NCBI GenBank assembly: GCA_965217625.1
Contig: OZ244557.1
Coordinates: forward strand, 124,001-188,000
Reading direction: 5' to 3'
Length of the DNA stretch: 64,000 bases
Source: TK10-74A sp965217625
GTDB lineage: Bacteria > Chloroflexota > Dehalococcoidia > Bin125
Part shown: piece by piece, positions 43,259 through 52,885 of the stretch
Position numbering within the stretch: position 1 is the first letter of the stretch
Layout: the number at the start of each line of letters is the position of its first letter
Position numbers and translations under genes: made by a program
Notes under the pieces: generated by a model
What the model was told of the DNA's origin: nothing
The model's input: the letters and a program-made list of their open reading frames with translations, nothing else
Database searches by the model: none

Positions 43259-44346
43259 CGCCGCGCCTCCCAGATCACCCGCGCGATGTTGCGCGCCGCG
43301 TCGGGCTGCGCCGCCGCCGACGACTGACGCCGCATCTCGTCCAGCCGCTCGCCGTCGGCCAGGATCTCGCGCACCGCCGGCAGCAGCGTCTCCGGCGTCG
43401 CCGCGTCCTCGACCACCACCGCCGCCCCCGCCGCCGCCAGCATCCGCGCGTTCGCCAGCTGATGGCCCCCGGCCATCGGCAGCGGCACCAGGATCGCCGC
43501 CAGCCCCGTCGCCGGGTACTCGCCCAGCACCGACGCCCCGGCCCGCGAGACGGCCAGATCGGCCGCCGCCAGCGCGACCGGGAAGTCGTCGCCCAGGTAC
43601 TCGAACGGCCGGTAGCGATGCTGCAGCGTCGGCGGCAGCGCCTCCCGCAACTGCGACATGCGGCGGTAGTCGCCCGGCCCCGTGACGTGGATGACCTGCG
43701 CCGTCTCGAGCCAGCCGGCCAGGTCGGTCGCCAGGGTGTCGTTGATCCGGCGCGCGCCCTGCACCGCCCCGGCCACCAGCACCGCGGGCGAGCCGTTGAG
43801 GTCGAAGTGCGCCCGCGCCATCGGCCGGTCCACCTCCGCGAACACCGCCCGCAGCGGGTAGCCCGTCACCACCGACTTCCCGCGCGGCGCGCCCGCCAGC
43901 GACGACTCATGCGTCAGGCAGACGCGCGTCGCCACGCGGTAGATCTGTCGCACCGCCCAGCCCGGCTCGATGTCGGGCTGGTAGAGGATCACCGGGATGC
44001 GCAGCAGCCAGCCGGCGATCGCCACCGGCACGCTGGCGAAGCCGCCGGTCACCAGCACGGCGTCGGCGCGGAAGCCGCGCAGCGCGCGCGCCGCGTCGAC
44101 CACGCCCAAGGCCACCGCCCCCAGCGACCACAACTTCGCGACGATGTTGCGATCCCGGATCGGCCGCGCCGACACGTCGCGGAAGGGCAGGCCCGCGTCG
44201 CGCGCCAGCGTCGCCTCGACGCCGTCGGCGCGGCCCAGGTAGAGCAGCTCCACCTTCTCTTGTGTGCAGGCCGACAGCGATTGCGCGACCGCCAGCGCCG
44301 GGAAGACGTGCCCCCCGCTGCCGCCCCCGCCGAGCGCGAGTTTCAT
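43255..44346 (-). CDS. murG: UDP-GlcNAc:lipid I N-acetylglucosaminyltransferase
   Basis: This 363-residue GT-B transferase has LALGGGGSGGHVFPALAVAQSL (nucleotide loop), YLGRADGVEATLARDAGLPFRDV, VLVTGGFASVPVAIAG, IPVILYQPDIEPGWA and a C-domain with AVQGARRIND and PLPMAGGHQLANARML. It makes lipid II. The usual HEQN is replaced by YQPDIEPG. It overlaps ftsW and murC by 4 bp. Confidence 0.94.
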   Translation of the reverse strand: MKLALGGGGSGGHVFPALAVAQSLSACTQEKVELLYLGRADGVEATLARDAGLPFRDVSARPIRDRNIVAKLWSLGAVALGVVDAARALRGFRADAVLVTGGFASVPVAIAGWLLRIPVILYQPDIEPGWAVRQIYRVATRVCLTHESSLAGAPRGKSVVTGYPLRAVFAEVDRPMARAHFDLNGSPAVLVAGAVQGARRINDTLATDLAGWLETAQVIHVTGPGDYRRMSQLREALPPTLQHRYRPFEYLGDDFPVALAAADLAVSRAGASVLGEYPATGLAAILVPLPMAGGHQLANARMLAAAGAAVVVEDAATPETLLPAVREILADGERLDEMRRQSSAAAQPDAARNIARVIWEARR

Positions 44347-45623
44347 GACGCACCCCCGGCATTCCGCCGCGACGGTCGCGGCACGAAGTCCGTCAGGCGC
44401 CGTGCGACGACGCCCTCGTCGTCGATGCGGCCCACAGTGAAGCGCGAGACGCTGACCAGCAGGCCCGCGCCCGCCAGCGTCGAGACCAGCGCCGAACTGC
44501 CGAAGGAGATGAATGGCAGCGGGATGCCCGTCAGCGGGATCGTGCGCGTGATGCCGCCCATGTTGAAAAACGCCTGCAGCGTGATCCAGGCCACGACCCC
44601 CATCGCCAGCAACATGCCGAACTTGTCGGGCGCGCGCTGCGCGATGCGGATGCCGCGGTAGGCCAGGAAGGCGAACAGCAGCAGCACCAGGATCGTGCCG
44701 ATGAAGCCGATCTCCTCGCCGATGATCGCGAAGACGCCGTCGGTGTGCGCCGACGGCACGTAGAAGAACTTCTGCCGGCTCTCGCCCAGCCCCACGCCCG
44801 TGATGCCGCCGCTGCCCAGCGCGATCAGCAGCTGCAGGACCTGGAAGCCGCCCGCCTCGGGGTCCGACTCGGCCGATACGAACTGCGTGAATCGATTGAG
44901 GCCGTAGCCCGCGATCGCGACGATGCCGAACAGCACGCCGCCGCCCAGCACGCCCAGCGTCAGGATGTGCCGGATCGCCGCCCCGGCCACGAAGAACATG
45001 GTGCCCGCGATCATCGTGATCGCGATGCCGGTGCCCAGGTCGGGCTCGGCCATCAGCAGGAAGCCGAGGAAGCCCACGATCAGCGAGAACGGCACCAGCC
45101 CCAGGGTCACGTGCCGGATCGCGTCGCCGCGGCTGGCCAGCCAGGCCGCGACGTAAATCACGACCGCCAGCTTCGCGAACTCCGACGGCTGCACCGCCGG
45201 CGTCCCCTCGATCTGGATCCAGCGCCGGGCCCCGTTCTGCTCGACGCCGATGCCCGGCACCAGCACCGCCATCAGCCCCACCACCGCCACGATCATGAAC
45301 AGCGGACTGAACGCCCGCAGCCGCCGGTAGTCCAGCCGCGCCAGCAGCAGGAACGCGATCGCGCCCAGTCCGGCCCCCTGCAACTGCCGGACCGCAAAGT
45401 GGTGCGGGTCGCCGAACAGCTCCTGCCCCACCGCGAACGACGAACTGAAGACGAACACCAGCCCGATCAGCGTCAGCGCCAGCACCGTCGCGATCAGCGG
45501 CCAGTCGGGCGAGCCCGCCGCGCGGCGGCCGACGGCCTCCTCGTCGCGCACGACCCGCCCGGCGACCGGCGCCTCGCGTCGCGTCGCCGGGGCGCCGCGC
45601 CCCAAGACTTCAGCGCGCGCCAT
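44343..45623 (-). CDS. ftsW: Lipid II polymerase FtsW (SEDS family)
   Basis: This 426-residue multi-spanning SEDS protein has the conserved GARRWI, VQPSEFAKLAVVIYVAAWLA (the catalytic Asp equivalent lies nearby), LLMAEPDLGTGIAI, VPSAHTDGVFAIIGEEIGFIG and IPLTGIPLPFISFGSSALVSTLAGAGLL. It polymerises septal glycan with the PBP. The ATG at 45623 overlaps murD by 14 bp; an upstream reading would extend more deeply into murD. Confidence 0.94.
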   Translation of the reverse strand: MARAEVLGRGAPATRREAPVAGRVVRDEEAVGRRAAGSPDWPLIATVLALTLIGLVFVFSSSFAVGQELFGDPHHFAVRQLQGAGLGAIAFLLLARLDYRRLRAFSPLFMIVAVVGLMAVLVPGIGVEQNGARRWIQIEGTPAVQPSEFAKLAVVIYVAAWLASRGDAIRHVTLGLVPFSLIVGFLGFLLMAEPDLGTGIAITMIAGTMFFVAGAAIRHILTLGVLGGGVLFGIVAIAGYGLNRFTQFVSAESDPEAGGFQVLQLLIALGSGGITGVGLGESRQKFFYVPSAHTDGVFAIIGEEIGFIGTILVLLLFAFLAYRGIRIAQRAPDKFGMLLAMGVVAWITLQAFFNMGGITRTIPLTGIPLPFISFGSSALVSTLAGAGLLVSVSRFTVGRIDDEGVVARRLTDFVPRPSRRNAGGAS

Positions 45624-47073
45624 CGGCCCCCTCCTCCCCACGCGCCAGCGACCGCCCATGTACGAGCGACCGGAAGTGGTCGCCGCGGGCCGCGAAGTTG
45701 GCGTAGGCGTCGAACGACGTGCCCGCCGGCGACAGCAGCACCGTGTCGCCCGGCCGCGCGATCACGCGCGCCGCGGCCACCGCCGCCGCCAGGTCGTCGT
45801 GGACGGCGGTCTCGGGCGCGGCGTCGGCGTCGCGCAGCGCCGCCGTGAATTGCGCGCCCGCCTCGCCGAAGCCGATCGCCGCCCGCAGCCGGCCGCGCGC
45901 GGCCTCGGCCAGCGGCGACAGCGGCAGCCGCTTCTCGCGACCGCCCAGCAGCAGCACGATCGGCCCCTCGAGCGCCCGCAGCGCGGCGACGGTGCGCTCC
46001 GGCGTCGTCGCGATGGAATCGTCCACGTAGCGCACGCCGCCGATCTCGGCCACGGTCTCCAGCCGGTGCGGCACGCCCGTGAAGTCGCGGATCGCCGCCG
46101 CCATCGCCGGCGCCGGCAGCCCCCACGCCCCCCCGATCGCGACCGCCGCCAGGACGTTGTCGCGGTTGTGCGCCCCCGGCAGCCGGATCGACGCGAGCGG
46201 GCAGACGTCATGCTCGCCGTCGCCGTCGCGCCAGACGATGTGTTCGCCCGCGATCGTCGCGCCCGGGCCCGCGAACGGCCCCGTTCCGAAGTGGTAGATC
46301 GTCGCCGGCGTGTCGGCCGCGAAGCCCGCCGCCACCGGCTCGTCGCTGGGCAGCACCGCGATGTCGCCCGGCCGCTGGTGGCGCACCAGATTGCGCTTCA
46401 GGTCGACGTAGGCGTCCCAGCCGAACTGGTCGAGGTGGTTCGGCGTCACGTTCAGCACCGCCGCCAGCCGCGGGCTGCGATCGGTGCGCGCCAGCTGTGT
46501 GTGGCTGATCTCGACCACCGCCGTCGTCTCCGGCCCGATGCCGTCCAGCGCGCTCAGCAGCCCCCGCCCGATGTTGCCCCCCACGAAGGCCGGCCGCCCG
46601 CTGGCCTCGAACATCGCGCCCACCAGCGACGTCACCGTCGTCTTGCCGGCGCTGCCGGTGATCCCGATCACGGGCGCGGGGCAGCGCCGCAGGAAGAGCC
46701 GCATCATCGCCGTGATCGGCACGCCGGCGGCGCGCGCGGCGGCCAGCAGCGGCAGGTCGTCGGGCACGCCCTGGCTCGCGAACAGCACATCGACCCGCGA
46801 CGCCAGGCCCGGGTGATTGCCCCCCGCCTCGATCGCGCAGGGGATGCCGTCGAGCGCGCGGATTTGCGAGCGCAGCGCGTCGATCGGCTTGCGCTCCGAG
46901 ACGACGATCTCCGCCGCCCCCTCGGCGTGCAGGAAGCGCACGATGTCGAGGCCCTCGACGCCCAGCCCGACCACGCCCACGCGCAGCCCGGCGAAGCGCA
47001 GCGGCTCGCCCGGCGCCCCGGTCGAGGGGCGCGGCGCGCGGCGGTCGGGGGCCGGGGCGGTCATGGTCGTCAT
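45610..47073 (-). CDS. murD: UDP-N-acetylmuramoylalanine-D-glutamate ligase
   Basis: This 487-residue Mur ligase has VGVVGLGVEGLDIVRFL, PVIGITGSAGKTTVTSLVGAM (P-loop), AVLNVTPNHLDQFGWDAYVDLKRNLV, LPGAHNRDNVLAAVAI and VLLSPAGTSFDAYANFAARGDHFRSLV, the last being typical of MurD. It adds D-Glu to UDP-MurNAc-L-Ala. Two in-frame ATGs (47073 and 47064) are possible. I used the first because a purine-rich AGG lies upstream. Confidence 0.95.
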   Translation of the reverse strand: MTTMTAPAPDRRAPRPSTGAPGEPLRFAGLRVGVVGLGVEGLDIVRFLHAEGAAEIVVSERKPIDALRSQIRALDGIPCAIEAGGNHPGLASRVDVLFASQGVPDDLPLLAAARAAGVPITAMMRLFLRRCPAPVIGITGSAGKTTVTSLVGAMFEASGRPAFVGGNIGRGLLSALDGIGPETTAVVEISHTQLARTDRSPRLAAVLNVTPNHLDQFGWDAYVDLKRNLVRHQRPGDIAVLPSDEPVAAGFAADTPATIYHFGTGPFAGPGATIAGEHIVWRDGDGEHDVCPLASIRLPGAHNRDNVLAAVAIGGAWGLPAPAMAAAIRDFTGVPHRLETVAEIGGVRYVDDSIATTPERTVAALRALEGPIVLLLGGREKRLPLSPLAEAARGRLRAAIGFGEAGAQFTAALRDADAAPETAVHDDLAAAVAAARVIARPGDTVLLSPAGTSFDAYANFAARGDHFRSLVHGRSLARGEEGADGAR

Positions 47074-47114
47074 CGCCTGCGCTTTCGCTGGTGGTCCATG
47101 TGGTGTGGCATCGC

Positions 47115-48077
47115 TCAGACCTGCAGCGCCAGCGCGACGCCGAGGATCGCGCCCGCGATCCCCACCAGCCACGCCCGCGTCACGACTTGGGGCTCGGACC
47201 AGCCCAGCAGCTCGAAGTGGTTGTGCAGCGGCGCCATGCGCAGCACGCGCCGGCCGCCCGTCAGCTTGAAGTACCCGATCTGGACGATGTCCGAGCCGGC
47301 CTCCAGCACGAAGACGATCCCGATGATCGGCAGCAGCAGCCAATGGCCAGTCATCAGCGCCACGATGGCCAGCGTGCCGCCCAGCGCCAGCGCCCCCGTG
47401 TCGCCCATGAAGATCTGCGCCGGGTGCGCGTTGAACCAGAGGAAGCCCAGCGTCGCCCCCACCGTCGTGAAGGCGAAGCGCACCAGGAAGTCCTGCTCCT
47501 GCCCCACCGCGATCACGCCGTAGGCGGCGAAGGCGATGGCCAGGGTGCCGCCGGCCAGCGCGTCCATCCCGTCCGTGATCGCCACCGACGTCGTGGTCGC
47601 CAGGATCACCAGCACGGCGATGGGGATGTAGAACTCGCCCAGCGAGTACTGCCCCGCCCAGGGGATGTTGATGCTCTTCGTGTCGAGCCCGTAGAACAGC
47701 GTCAGCGCCGCGCCCAGCGCGAACAGCAGCAGCAGCACGACCTTCAGCCGCCAGCTGAGGCCCCACTGCACGCGCCCTTGCAGCGTGCCCAGGTCGTCGA
47801 TCAGGCCGATGCCGCCCAGCACGACGATCGCCACCAGCGGCAGCAGGATCGACTCACGGTCGATGATGTTGGTCGCCAGCGTCAGCACGGCCACCGTGGC
47901 GAAGATGATCAGCCCGCCCATGGTCGGCGTGCCGGCCTTGACGTGATGCGAGTCGGGGCCCTCGTCGCTGATCGCCTTGCCGATCGCGCGGCGCCGCAGC
48001 ATGGCCAGCAGCGGCCGCCCGATCGCCAGCGCGATCACGAACGCGATCCCGGCCGTCGCCAGCGAGAACGCCGTCAT
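47115..48077 (-). CDS. mraY: Phospho-N-acetylmuramoyl-pentapeptide transferase
   Basis: This 320-residue membrane enzyme has HHVKAGTPTMGGLI, LGGIGLIDDLG (the DDxxD-type catalytic aspartates in part), ITDGMDALAGGTL, GFLWFNAHPAQIFMGDTGALALGG and RVLRMAPLHNHFELLGWSEPQVVTRAW. It makes lipid I. Start overlaps the murF stop (ATGA). Confidence 0.96.
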   Translation of the reverse strand: MTAFSLATAGIAFVIALAIGRPLLAMLRRRAIGKAISDEGPDSHHVKAGTPTMGGLIIFATVAVLTLATNIIDRESILLPLVAIVVLGGIGLIDDLGTLQGRVQWGLSWRLKVVLLLLFALGAALTLFYGLDTKSINIPWAGQYSLGEFYIPIAVLVILATTTSVAITDGMDALAGGTLAIAFAAYGVIAVGQEQDFLVRFAFTTVGATLGFLWFNAHPAQIFMGDTGALALGGTLAIVALMTGHWLLLPIIGIVFVLEAGSDIVQIGYFKLTGGRRVLRMAPLHNHFELLGWSEPQVVTRAWLVGIAGAILGVALALQV

Positions 48078-49522
48078 GACGGGCGCTCCTCGCCGTTCGC
48101 AGTGCCGTTCGACGCGCCGTTTGCCGCGCCGGGCCGCTGCGCCGGTCCGGGGGGCGTGATCAGCCCCTTGACCACCGTCTCCAGCGCCAGCCCGTGCGAT
48201 GCCTTGACCAGCACGACGTCGTCGGCGCCGACTTCGTTGCGCAGCAGCTCGCCGGCCTCGTCCTTGTCGGCGAACCACTGGATGTGGCGATGCCCCGCGT
48301 CCCAGGCGCCGTCGGTGATGCCGCGCGCCCGCCGTCCGATCGCGATCAGGCGGTCGCAGCGGCCGACCGCGTACTCGCCCACCGCCCGGTGCGATGCGGC
48401 CTCCTCCTGCCCCAGCTCCAGCATGTCGCCCAGCACCGCGATGCGATGCCCCGCCATCCCGGCCAGCAGATCGAGCGCCGCCCGCATCGAGAGCGGGGCG
48501 GCGTTGTAGGTGTCGTCGAGGATCGTGGCGCCGGAGTAGCCGCGGCGCGGCTTCAGCCGGCTGCCCGCGTGCAGCCGCGACAGCGCCTCGGCCGTGTCCG
48601 ACGGCGACAGCCCGGCCACGTGCGCGACGGCCGCCGCCGCCAGCGCCGTCATCGCGTGGTGCGCCCCGGCCAGCGGCGTGCGCACCGCGATCGGCGGCGC
48701 CGCGTCCGGCAGGTGCAGCGTGAACGCGATCCCGTCCAGCCCGTGCGAGACGACGTCCGTCGCCCGCACATCCACGTCATCGCCCAGGCCGAACAGCAGC
48801 GTCCGCGCCGCGGTCCGGGCGCGCATGCGCCGCACGCGGGCGTCGTCGCCGTTCAGGATCGCCACGCCGTCGGGCGGCAGCGAGGCCGGCAGCAGCCCCT
48901 TGATCTGCTCCGTCGCCTCGATCGAGCCGAAGCGCTCCAGGTGCGTCGGCCCCACGTTCGTGACGATGCCGATGTCCGGCACGCCCACGTCGACGAGCAG
49001 CTCCATCTCGCAGCGGTCGTAGGGCCCCATCTCGACGACCGCCCACTCGTGCGACGGCGCCAGCCCCAGCAGCGCCAGCGGCAGGCCGATGTCGCTGTTG
49101 AAGTTGCGCGGGCTCTCCAGCGTCTCGTAGCGCGAGCGCAGCACGTCGGCCACGGCCTCGCGCGTCGTCGTCTTGCCCACGCTGCCGGTGATCCCGATCA
49201 CGCGCGCCGCCCGCGACGCGCGCCAGCGCTTCGCCGCCTGCTGCAACGCCAGCCGCGTGTCCTCGACCAGGAAGACGCTGGCCCGCGCCGGCAGGTCGGG
49301 CGGCGTCATGCGCGTCAGCAGGCCCGTCGCGCCGCGCTCCACGGCGTCCGCCAGGAAGCGATGCCCGTCCGTCTGCTCGCCGCGCAGCGCCACGAATAGC
49401 GCCCCCGGCGTCACCTTGCGTGAGTCGATCACGATGTCGTTGAACGGCGCCGCCTCGCGCGGCGCGTCTGGATTGAGCAGCAGCGGCCCCAGGACCTCGG
49501 CGAGTCGGCGTGGATCGATCAT
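48074..49522 (-). CDS. murF: UDP-N-acetylmuramoyl-tripeptide-D-alanyl-D-alanine ligase
   Basis: This 482-residue Mur ligase has FNDIVIDSRKVTPGALFVALRGEQTDGHRFL, VIGITGSVGKTTTREAVADVL, NFNSDIGLPLALLGL, VVEMGPYDRCEME, IGIVTNVGPTHLERFGSIEATEQIKGLL and ILDDTYNAAPLSMRAALDLL. It adds D-Ala-D-Ala to the tripeptide. It directly follows ftsI; the murE gene that would supply its substrate is not between them, as it often is. Ends with a short Asn/Gly-rich tail. Confidence 0.96.
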   Translation of the reverse strand: MIDPRRLAEVLGPLLLNPDAPREAAPFNDIVIDSRKVTPGALFVALRGEQTDGHRFLADAVERGATGLLTRMTPPDLPARASVFLVEDTRLALQQAAKRWRASRAARVIGITGSVGKTTTREAVADVLRSRYETLESPRNFNSDIGLPLALLGLAPSHEWAVVEMGPYDRCEMELLVDVGVPDIGIVTNVGPTHLERFGSIEATEQIKGLLPASLPPDGVAILNGDDARVRRMRARTAARTLLFGLGDDVDVRATDVVSHGLDGIAFTLHLPDAAPPIAVRTPLAGAHHAMTALAAAAVAHVAGLSPSDTAEALSRLHAGSRLKPRRGYSGATILDDTYNAAPLSMRAALDLLAGMAGHRIAVLGDMLELGQEEAASHRAVGEYAVGRCDRLIAIGRRARGITDGAWDAGHRHIQWFADKDEAGELLRNEVGADDVVLVKASHGLALETVVKGLITPPGPAQRPGAANGASNGTANGEERPS

Positions 49523-51426
49523 CCCGCCCCCGCTCCCGCCGGCTCCGCGGCCTCCGCCTGCGCGTCGCGATCGGCCTCCGTCAGCGGCTCCGCGACCTCC
49601 ACGCCGGCCGGCGTCGCGTCCGCGCCGGCCGCGGTCGCATCCGTCTCGCCGGTGCGCTCCGCCGCCGGCGATGTCTCGCCCGGCGCGGTGTCGAAGAGGT
49701 CGGGCTGCGCCACGTACGAGGACGGATGCACGCCCAGCAGCGGCAGCACGTCGGCCAGCAGCGCCGAGAACACCGGCGCCGCGACGACGCCCCCGAAGAT
49801 CTCCCCCTGCGGCCGGTCCAGCTTGACCAGGATCACGACCCGCGGGTCGTCGACCGGCGCGAAGCCCGCGAACGACGCGATCGACTCGTCCTCCAGGTAG
49901 ATGCCGTTCTCGACGATGTCCGACGTGCCGGACTTGCCGGCCACCGGCCAGCCCGGCGTCTGCGCCGGGTGGGCGCTGACGCCGTCGACGACGGCCTGCA
50001 TCATGCGGCGCACGCTCGCCGCGGTCTCTTCGCTGATCACCCGGCCGTCGCTGACGACCGGGAAGTCCTGCACCCCGTCCTTCGTGATCACCGAGCGCAG
50101 GATGCGCGGCCGCAGCAGCTCGCCCCCGTTCGCGATCGCCGCGTAGGCCCGCACGATCTGCAGCGGCGTCACCGAGATGCCCTGCCCGAACGAGTTGGTC
50201 GCCAGGTCGACTTCCGACCAGAAGAGGTTGCCGGGCCGCTTGAGGATGCCCGGCGATTCCCCGGCCAGCCCCGAGCCCGTCACGTCGCCGAAGCCGAACC
50301 CGGTCACGTAGTCGTAGAAGCGATACGGCCCCATCTGCGTCGCCACCCAGGCCGTGCCCGTGTTCAGCGAGCGCTGCAAGACCTGCGTCATCGTCTGCTG
50401 GCCGTGGAACGAGAGGTCGAAGTTGCGGATCGTCCGCGCCCCCACGACGATCGCGCCCGTATCGACGAACGTCGTATACGGCGACACCACGCCCGAGTCG
50501 ATCGCCCCGGCCATCGTGAAGACCTTGAACACCGACCCCGGCTCGTACATGTCGGTGACCACGCGGTTGCGGATCAGCGCGAAGTCGGTGTTCGGGTCGG
50601 CCAGGTTCAACTCCTTGACGTTGAACGTCGGCGACGCCGCCAGCGCCAGGATGTCGCCCGTGTTGGGGTCCATCATCAGGATCGAGCCGCCGCGCGCCCC
50701 GGTGTCGGCCAGCGCCTGCGCCAGGTGCTGCTCGGCGATGCGCTGCAGGCCCTTGTCGATCGTCAGCACCAGGTCGGCCCCGGACTCCGTCGCCGTGCGC
50801 GCCTGCGCCCCGAACGGGATCGGGTTGCCGATGCTGTCGCGCTCGAAGACCAGCAGCCCCGGGCTGCCGGCCAGAATCGCGTCGAAGTCGAACTCCACGC
50901 CCGACAGTCCCTGGTTGTCGCGGCCCACGAAGCCCAGCAGCTGGCTCGCCAGCCCGCCCTCCGTGTACCGCCGCAGGCTGGCCGGCGTCACCTTTACTCC
51001 CGGCAGCCCCGCCGCCGTGATCGTCTCGCCCAGCGCGAACGGCACGTTCAGCGCCAGCAGGATGTCGCGGCCCCCACCCGTCCCCACCACCGCGCGGATC
51101 GTCCCCTGCTCCACGCCCAGCAGCCGCGACAGCTCCTCCACCGCCTGACGCTCGTTTCGCGCGTCCAGTTCCCAGGCCTCGCGGTCGACGTGGATCTCGA
51201 ACGTGTCGACCCCCGTCACCAGCGGCAGCCCGTTGCGATCGAGGATCGCGCCGCGCGGCCCCGCCACCTCCTGCGCCCAGAAGTGCGCGTCGTGCGCCTC
51301 GGCTTCGAACTGCGGGTGGTCGAGAATCTGGACGTGCACCAGCCGCAGGCAGAGCAGCACCCCGAACACGACGAAGACCGTCGCCACGAGACGTAGTCGC
51401 CAGGGACTGAGCCCCGCCCGCTCCAT
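49519..51426 (-). CDS. ftsI: Septal penicillin-binding protein (FtsI/PBP2 class B transpeptidase)
   Basis: This 635-residue protein has one N-terminal membrane helix (LRLVATVFVVFGVLLCLRLV), a dimerisation domain (AGPRGAILDRNG), and a transpeptidase with SxxK at Ser298 (PGSVFK), SxN at 353-355 (SLN) and KSGT at 498-501. It crosslinks septal peptidoglycan with FtsW. The last about 50 residues are an Ala/Glu/Thr-rich tail without PASTA domains. The stop overlaps the murF start by 4 bp. It lies 107 bp after the FtsL-like gene. Confidence 0.95.
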   Translation of the reverse strand: MERAGLSPWRLRLVATVFVVFGVLLCLRLVHVQILDHPQFEAEAHDAHFWAQEVAGPRGAILDRNGLPLVTGVDTFEIHVDREAWELDARNERQAVEELSRLLGVEQGTIRAVVGTGGGRDILLALNVPFALGETITAAGLPGVKVTPASLRRYTEGGLASQLLGFVGRDNQGLSGVEFDFDAILAGSPGLLVFERDSIGNPIPFGAQARTATESGADLVLTIDKGLQRIAEQHLAQALADTGARGGSILMMDPNTGDILALAASPTFNVKELNLADPNTDFALIRNRVVTDMYEPGSVFKVFTMAGAIDSGVVSPYTTFVDTGAIVVGARTIRNFDLSFHGQQTMTQVLQRSLNTGTAWVATQMGPYRFYDYVTGFGFGDVTGSGLAGESPGILKRPGNLFWSEVDLATNSFGQGISVTPLQIVRAYAAIANGGELLRPRILRSVITKDGVQDFPVVSDGRVISEETAASVRRMMQAVVDGVSAHPAQTPGWPVAGKSGTSDIVENGIYLEDESIASFAGFAPVDDPRVVILVKLDRPQGEIFGGVVAAPVFSALLADVLPLLGVHPSSYVAQPDLFDTAPGETSPAAERTGETDATAAGADATPAGVEVAEPLTEADRDAQAEAAEPAGAGAG

Positions 51427-51533
51427 GGCTCCTCATTCCCGGCTGCCGGCGGCGGCGCGCGCCCCCGGCAGCACAAACTCCCGGCGCGGCGGCCGCACGA
51501 CCAGACCCGCCGCACCGCTCCCTCTCGCGCGGC

Positions 51534-51983
51534 CTAGCGCACGATCAACACGTCGAGCAGGCGCTGCCACCAGGCAGCGCCGTCCGGGACGGCCGCCTCC
51601 CGCCGCGGGAGAAATCGGGCGGGCAGCAGGCGCTCCGGCGGCGCCGTATCGACCGTGAGCAGAACCGTCGGGCGGGCCGGGGTGAGCCCCAGCCGCGTCT
51701 TGGCGACCGCGGCGACGCGGTCCAGCGAGGTCAGCTCGCCGACCTGCGAGGCCAGCTCGCGGACCTCCGCTTGCGCCGCCGCGCGCTGGCGTTCCAGATC
51801 GCGCAGCGCGGCGCCGGTCGCGGTGGCGTCGCTCGATTGCAGTACGGGGAGGGCGGCGGCGATCGCCAGCCCCACGACCCCCACCCAAACCCAGAGCGGC
51901 AGTCGGGCACGGCGAATCGGCGGGGGGACCCGCATCGCGGCCCGCCGCGCCACAGGCAACGGCATGGCCTGCGCGCGCGCCAC
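51534..51983 (-). CDS. ftsL: FtsL-like bitopic septum protein
   Basis: This 149-residue protein has a basic N-terminus, one membrane helix (LPLWVWVGVVGLAIAAALPVL), and a coiled coil (AALRDLERQRAAAQAEVRELASQVGELTSLDRVAAVAKTRLGLTPA), which is the FtsL plan. Sequence is poorly conserved in this family, so the call rests on topology and on its place between rsmH and ftsI. A Pro/Arg-rich C-terminal extension follows. Stop is 2 bp from rsmH. Confidence 0.8.
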   Translation of the reverse strand: MARAQAMPLPVARRAAMRVPPPIRRARLPLWVWVGVVGLAIAAALPVLQSSDATATGAALRDLERQRAAAQAEVRELASQVGELTSLDRVAAVAKTRLGLTPARPTVLLTVDTAPPERLLPARFLPRREAAVPDGAAWWQRLLDVLIVR

Positions 51984-51985
51984 GG

Positions 51986-52885
51986 CTAACGCGCCTCGGC
52001 CGCTCGCAGCCGCGCGCTGCGGCTGCGAGGGTTGCGCTCCACCTCGGCGGCGCTCGGGCGCACCACCTTGCGGGTTAGCACCCGGAACGCGGGCGCGTCG
52101 CCCTGCGACGCGTCGCGAAGAAATTGCTTGACCAACCGGTCTTCCAGCGAGTGGAAGCTGATGATGACGAGGCGGGATCCAAAGCCGAGCAGGCTGCGGG
52201 CCAGGGCAAGGAAGTCTCCCAGGCGCCGAAGCTCCTGGTTGACCGCCATGCGAAGGGCCAAAAAGGTTTTGGTGGCGGGGTGAACTCTACTAGAAGTACT
52301 GGCTTTGCGGCCTTTCCCCGCAGCCTGCTCGACGGCTTTGGCAAGATCAGTTGTGGTCGCCAACGGCCGGCGAGCCACGATCTGGCGTGCGATGCGGCGC
52401 GATCGCCACTCATCGCCAAGGCGGTAGAGGAGGTCGGCCAGATCGCCCTCCTCGTATTCATTCACAATCGCCGCGGCGGTCAGGTCCGTCGCCGGCGACA
52501 TGCGCATGTCCAAGGGGCCGCTCTCCCGGAAGGAGAAGCCCCGCTCGGGCGTGTCGAGCTGCATGCTCGAGACGCCCAGGTCCAGCAGCACGCCGTCGGC
52601 CGGGACGATCCCCGCCGCCGCGGCGCTGCTCGTGATGTCGTCGAAGTAGCCCTCCGCGAAGCGCACCCGGTCGCCGTAGCCGGCCAGCCGCGCCCGCGCG
52701 ACCGCCAGGGCGGCCGGGTCGGCGTCGTTGGCGAGCAGCAGCCCGTCCGGCGCCGACGCCTCGAGGATGGCGGCGCTGTGGCCGCCGGCCCCGGTCGTGC
52801 AATCGATGTAGCGCCCGCCGGGCCGCACGTTGAGGTACTCCAGCGCTTCGTCGCGCATCACCGGCTGGTGCGGGGTGGGGCTCAT
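51986..52885 (-). CDS. rsmH: 16S rRNA (cytosine1402-N4)-methyltransferase
   Basis: This 299-residue methyltransferase has PVMRDEALEYLNVRPGGRYIDCTTGAGGHSAAIL (SAM motif I), LANDADPAALAVARARL, VLLDLGVSSMQLDTPERGFSFRESGPLDMRM, TKTFLALRMAVNQEL and LVIISFHSLEDRLVKQFL. It modifies C1402 in the ribosomal P site. Start overlaps mraZ (ATGA). Confidence 0.97.
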   Translation of the reverse strand: MSPTPHQPVMRDEALEYLNVRPGGRYIDCTTGAGGHSAAILEASAPDGLLLANDADPAALAVARARLAGYGDRVRFAEGYFDDITSSAAAAGIVPADGVLLDLGVSSMQLDTPERGFSFRESGPLDMRMSPATDLTAAAIVNEYEEGDLADLLYRLGDEWRSRRIARQIVARRPLATTTDLAKAVEQAAGKGRKASTSSRVHPATKTFLALRMAVNQELRRLGDFLALARSLLGFGSRLVIISFHSLEDRLVKQFLRDASQGDAPAFRVLTRKVVRPSAAEVERNPRSRSARLRAAEAR

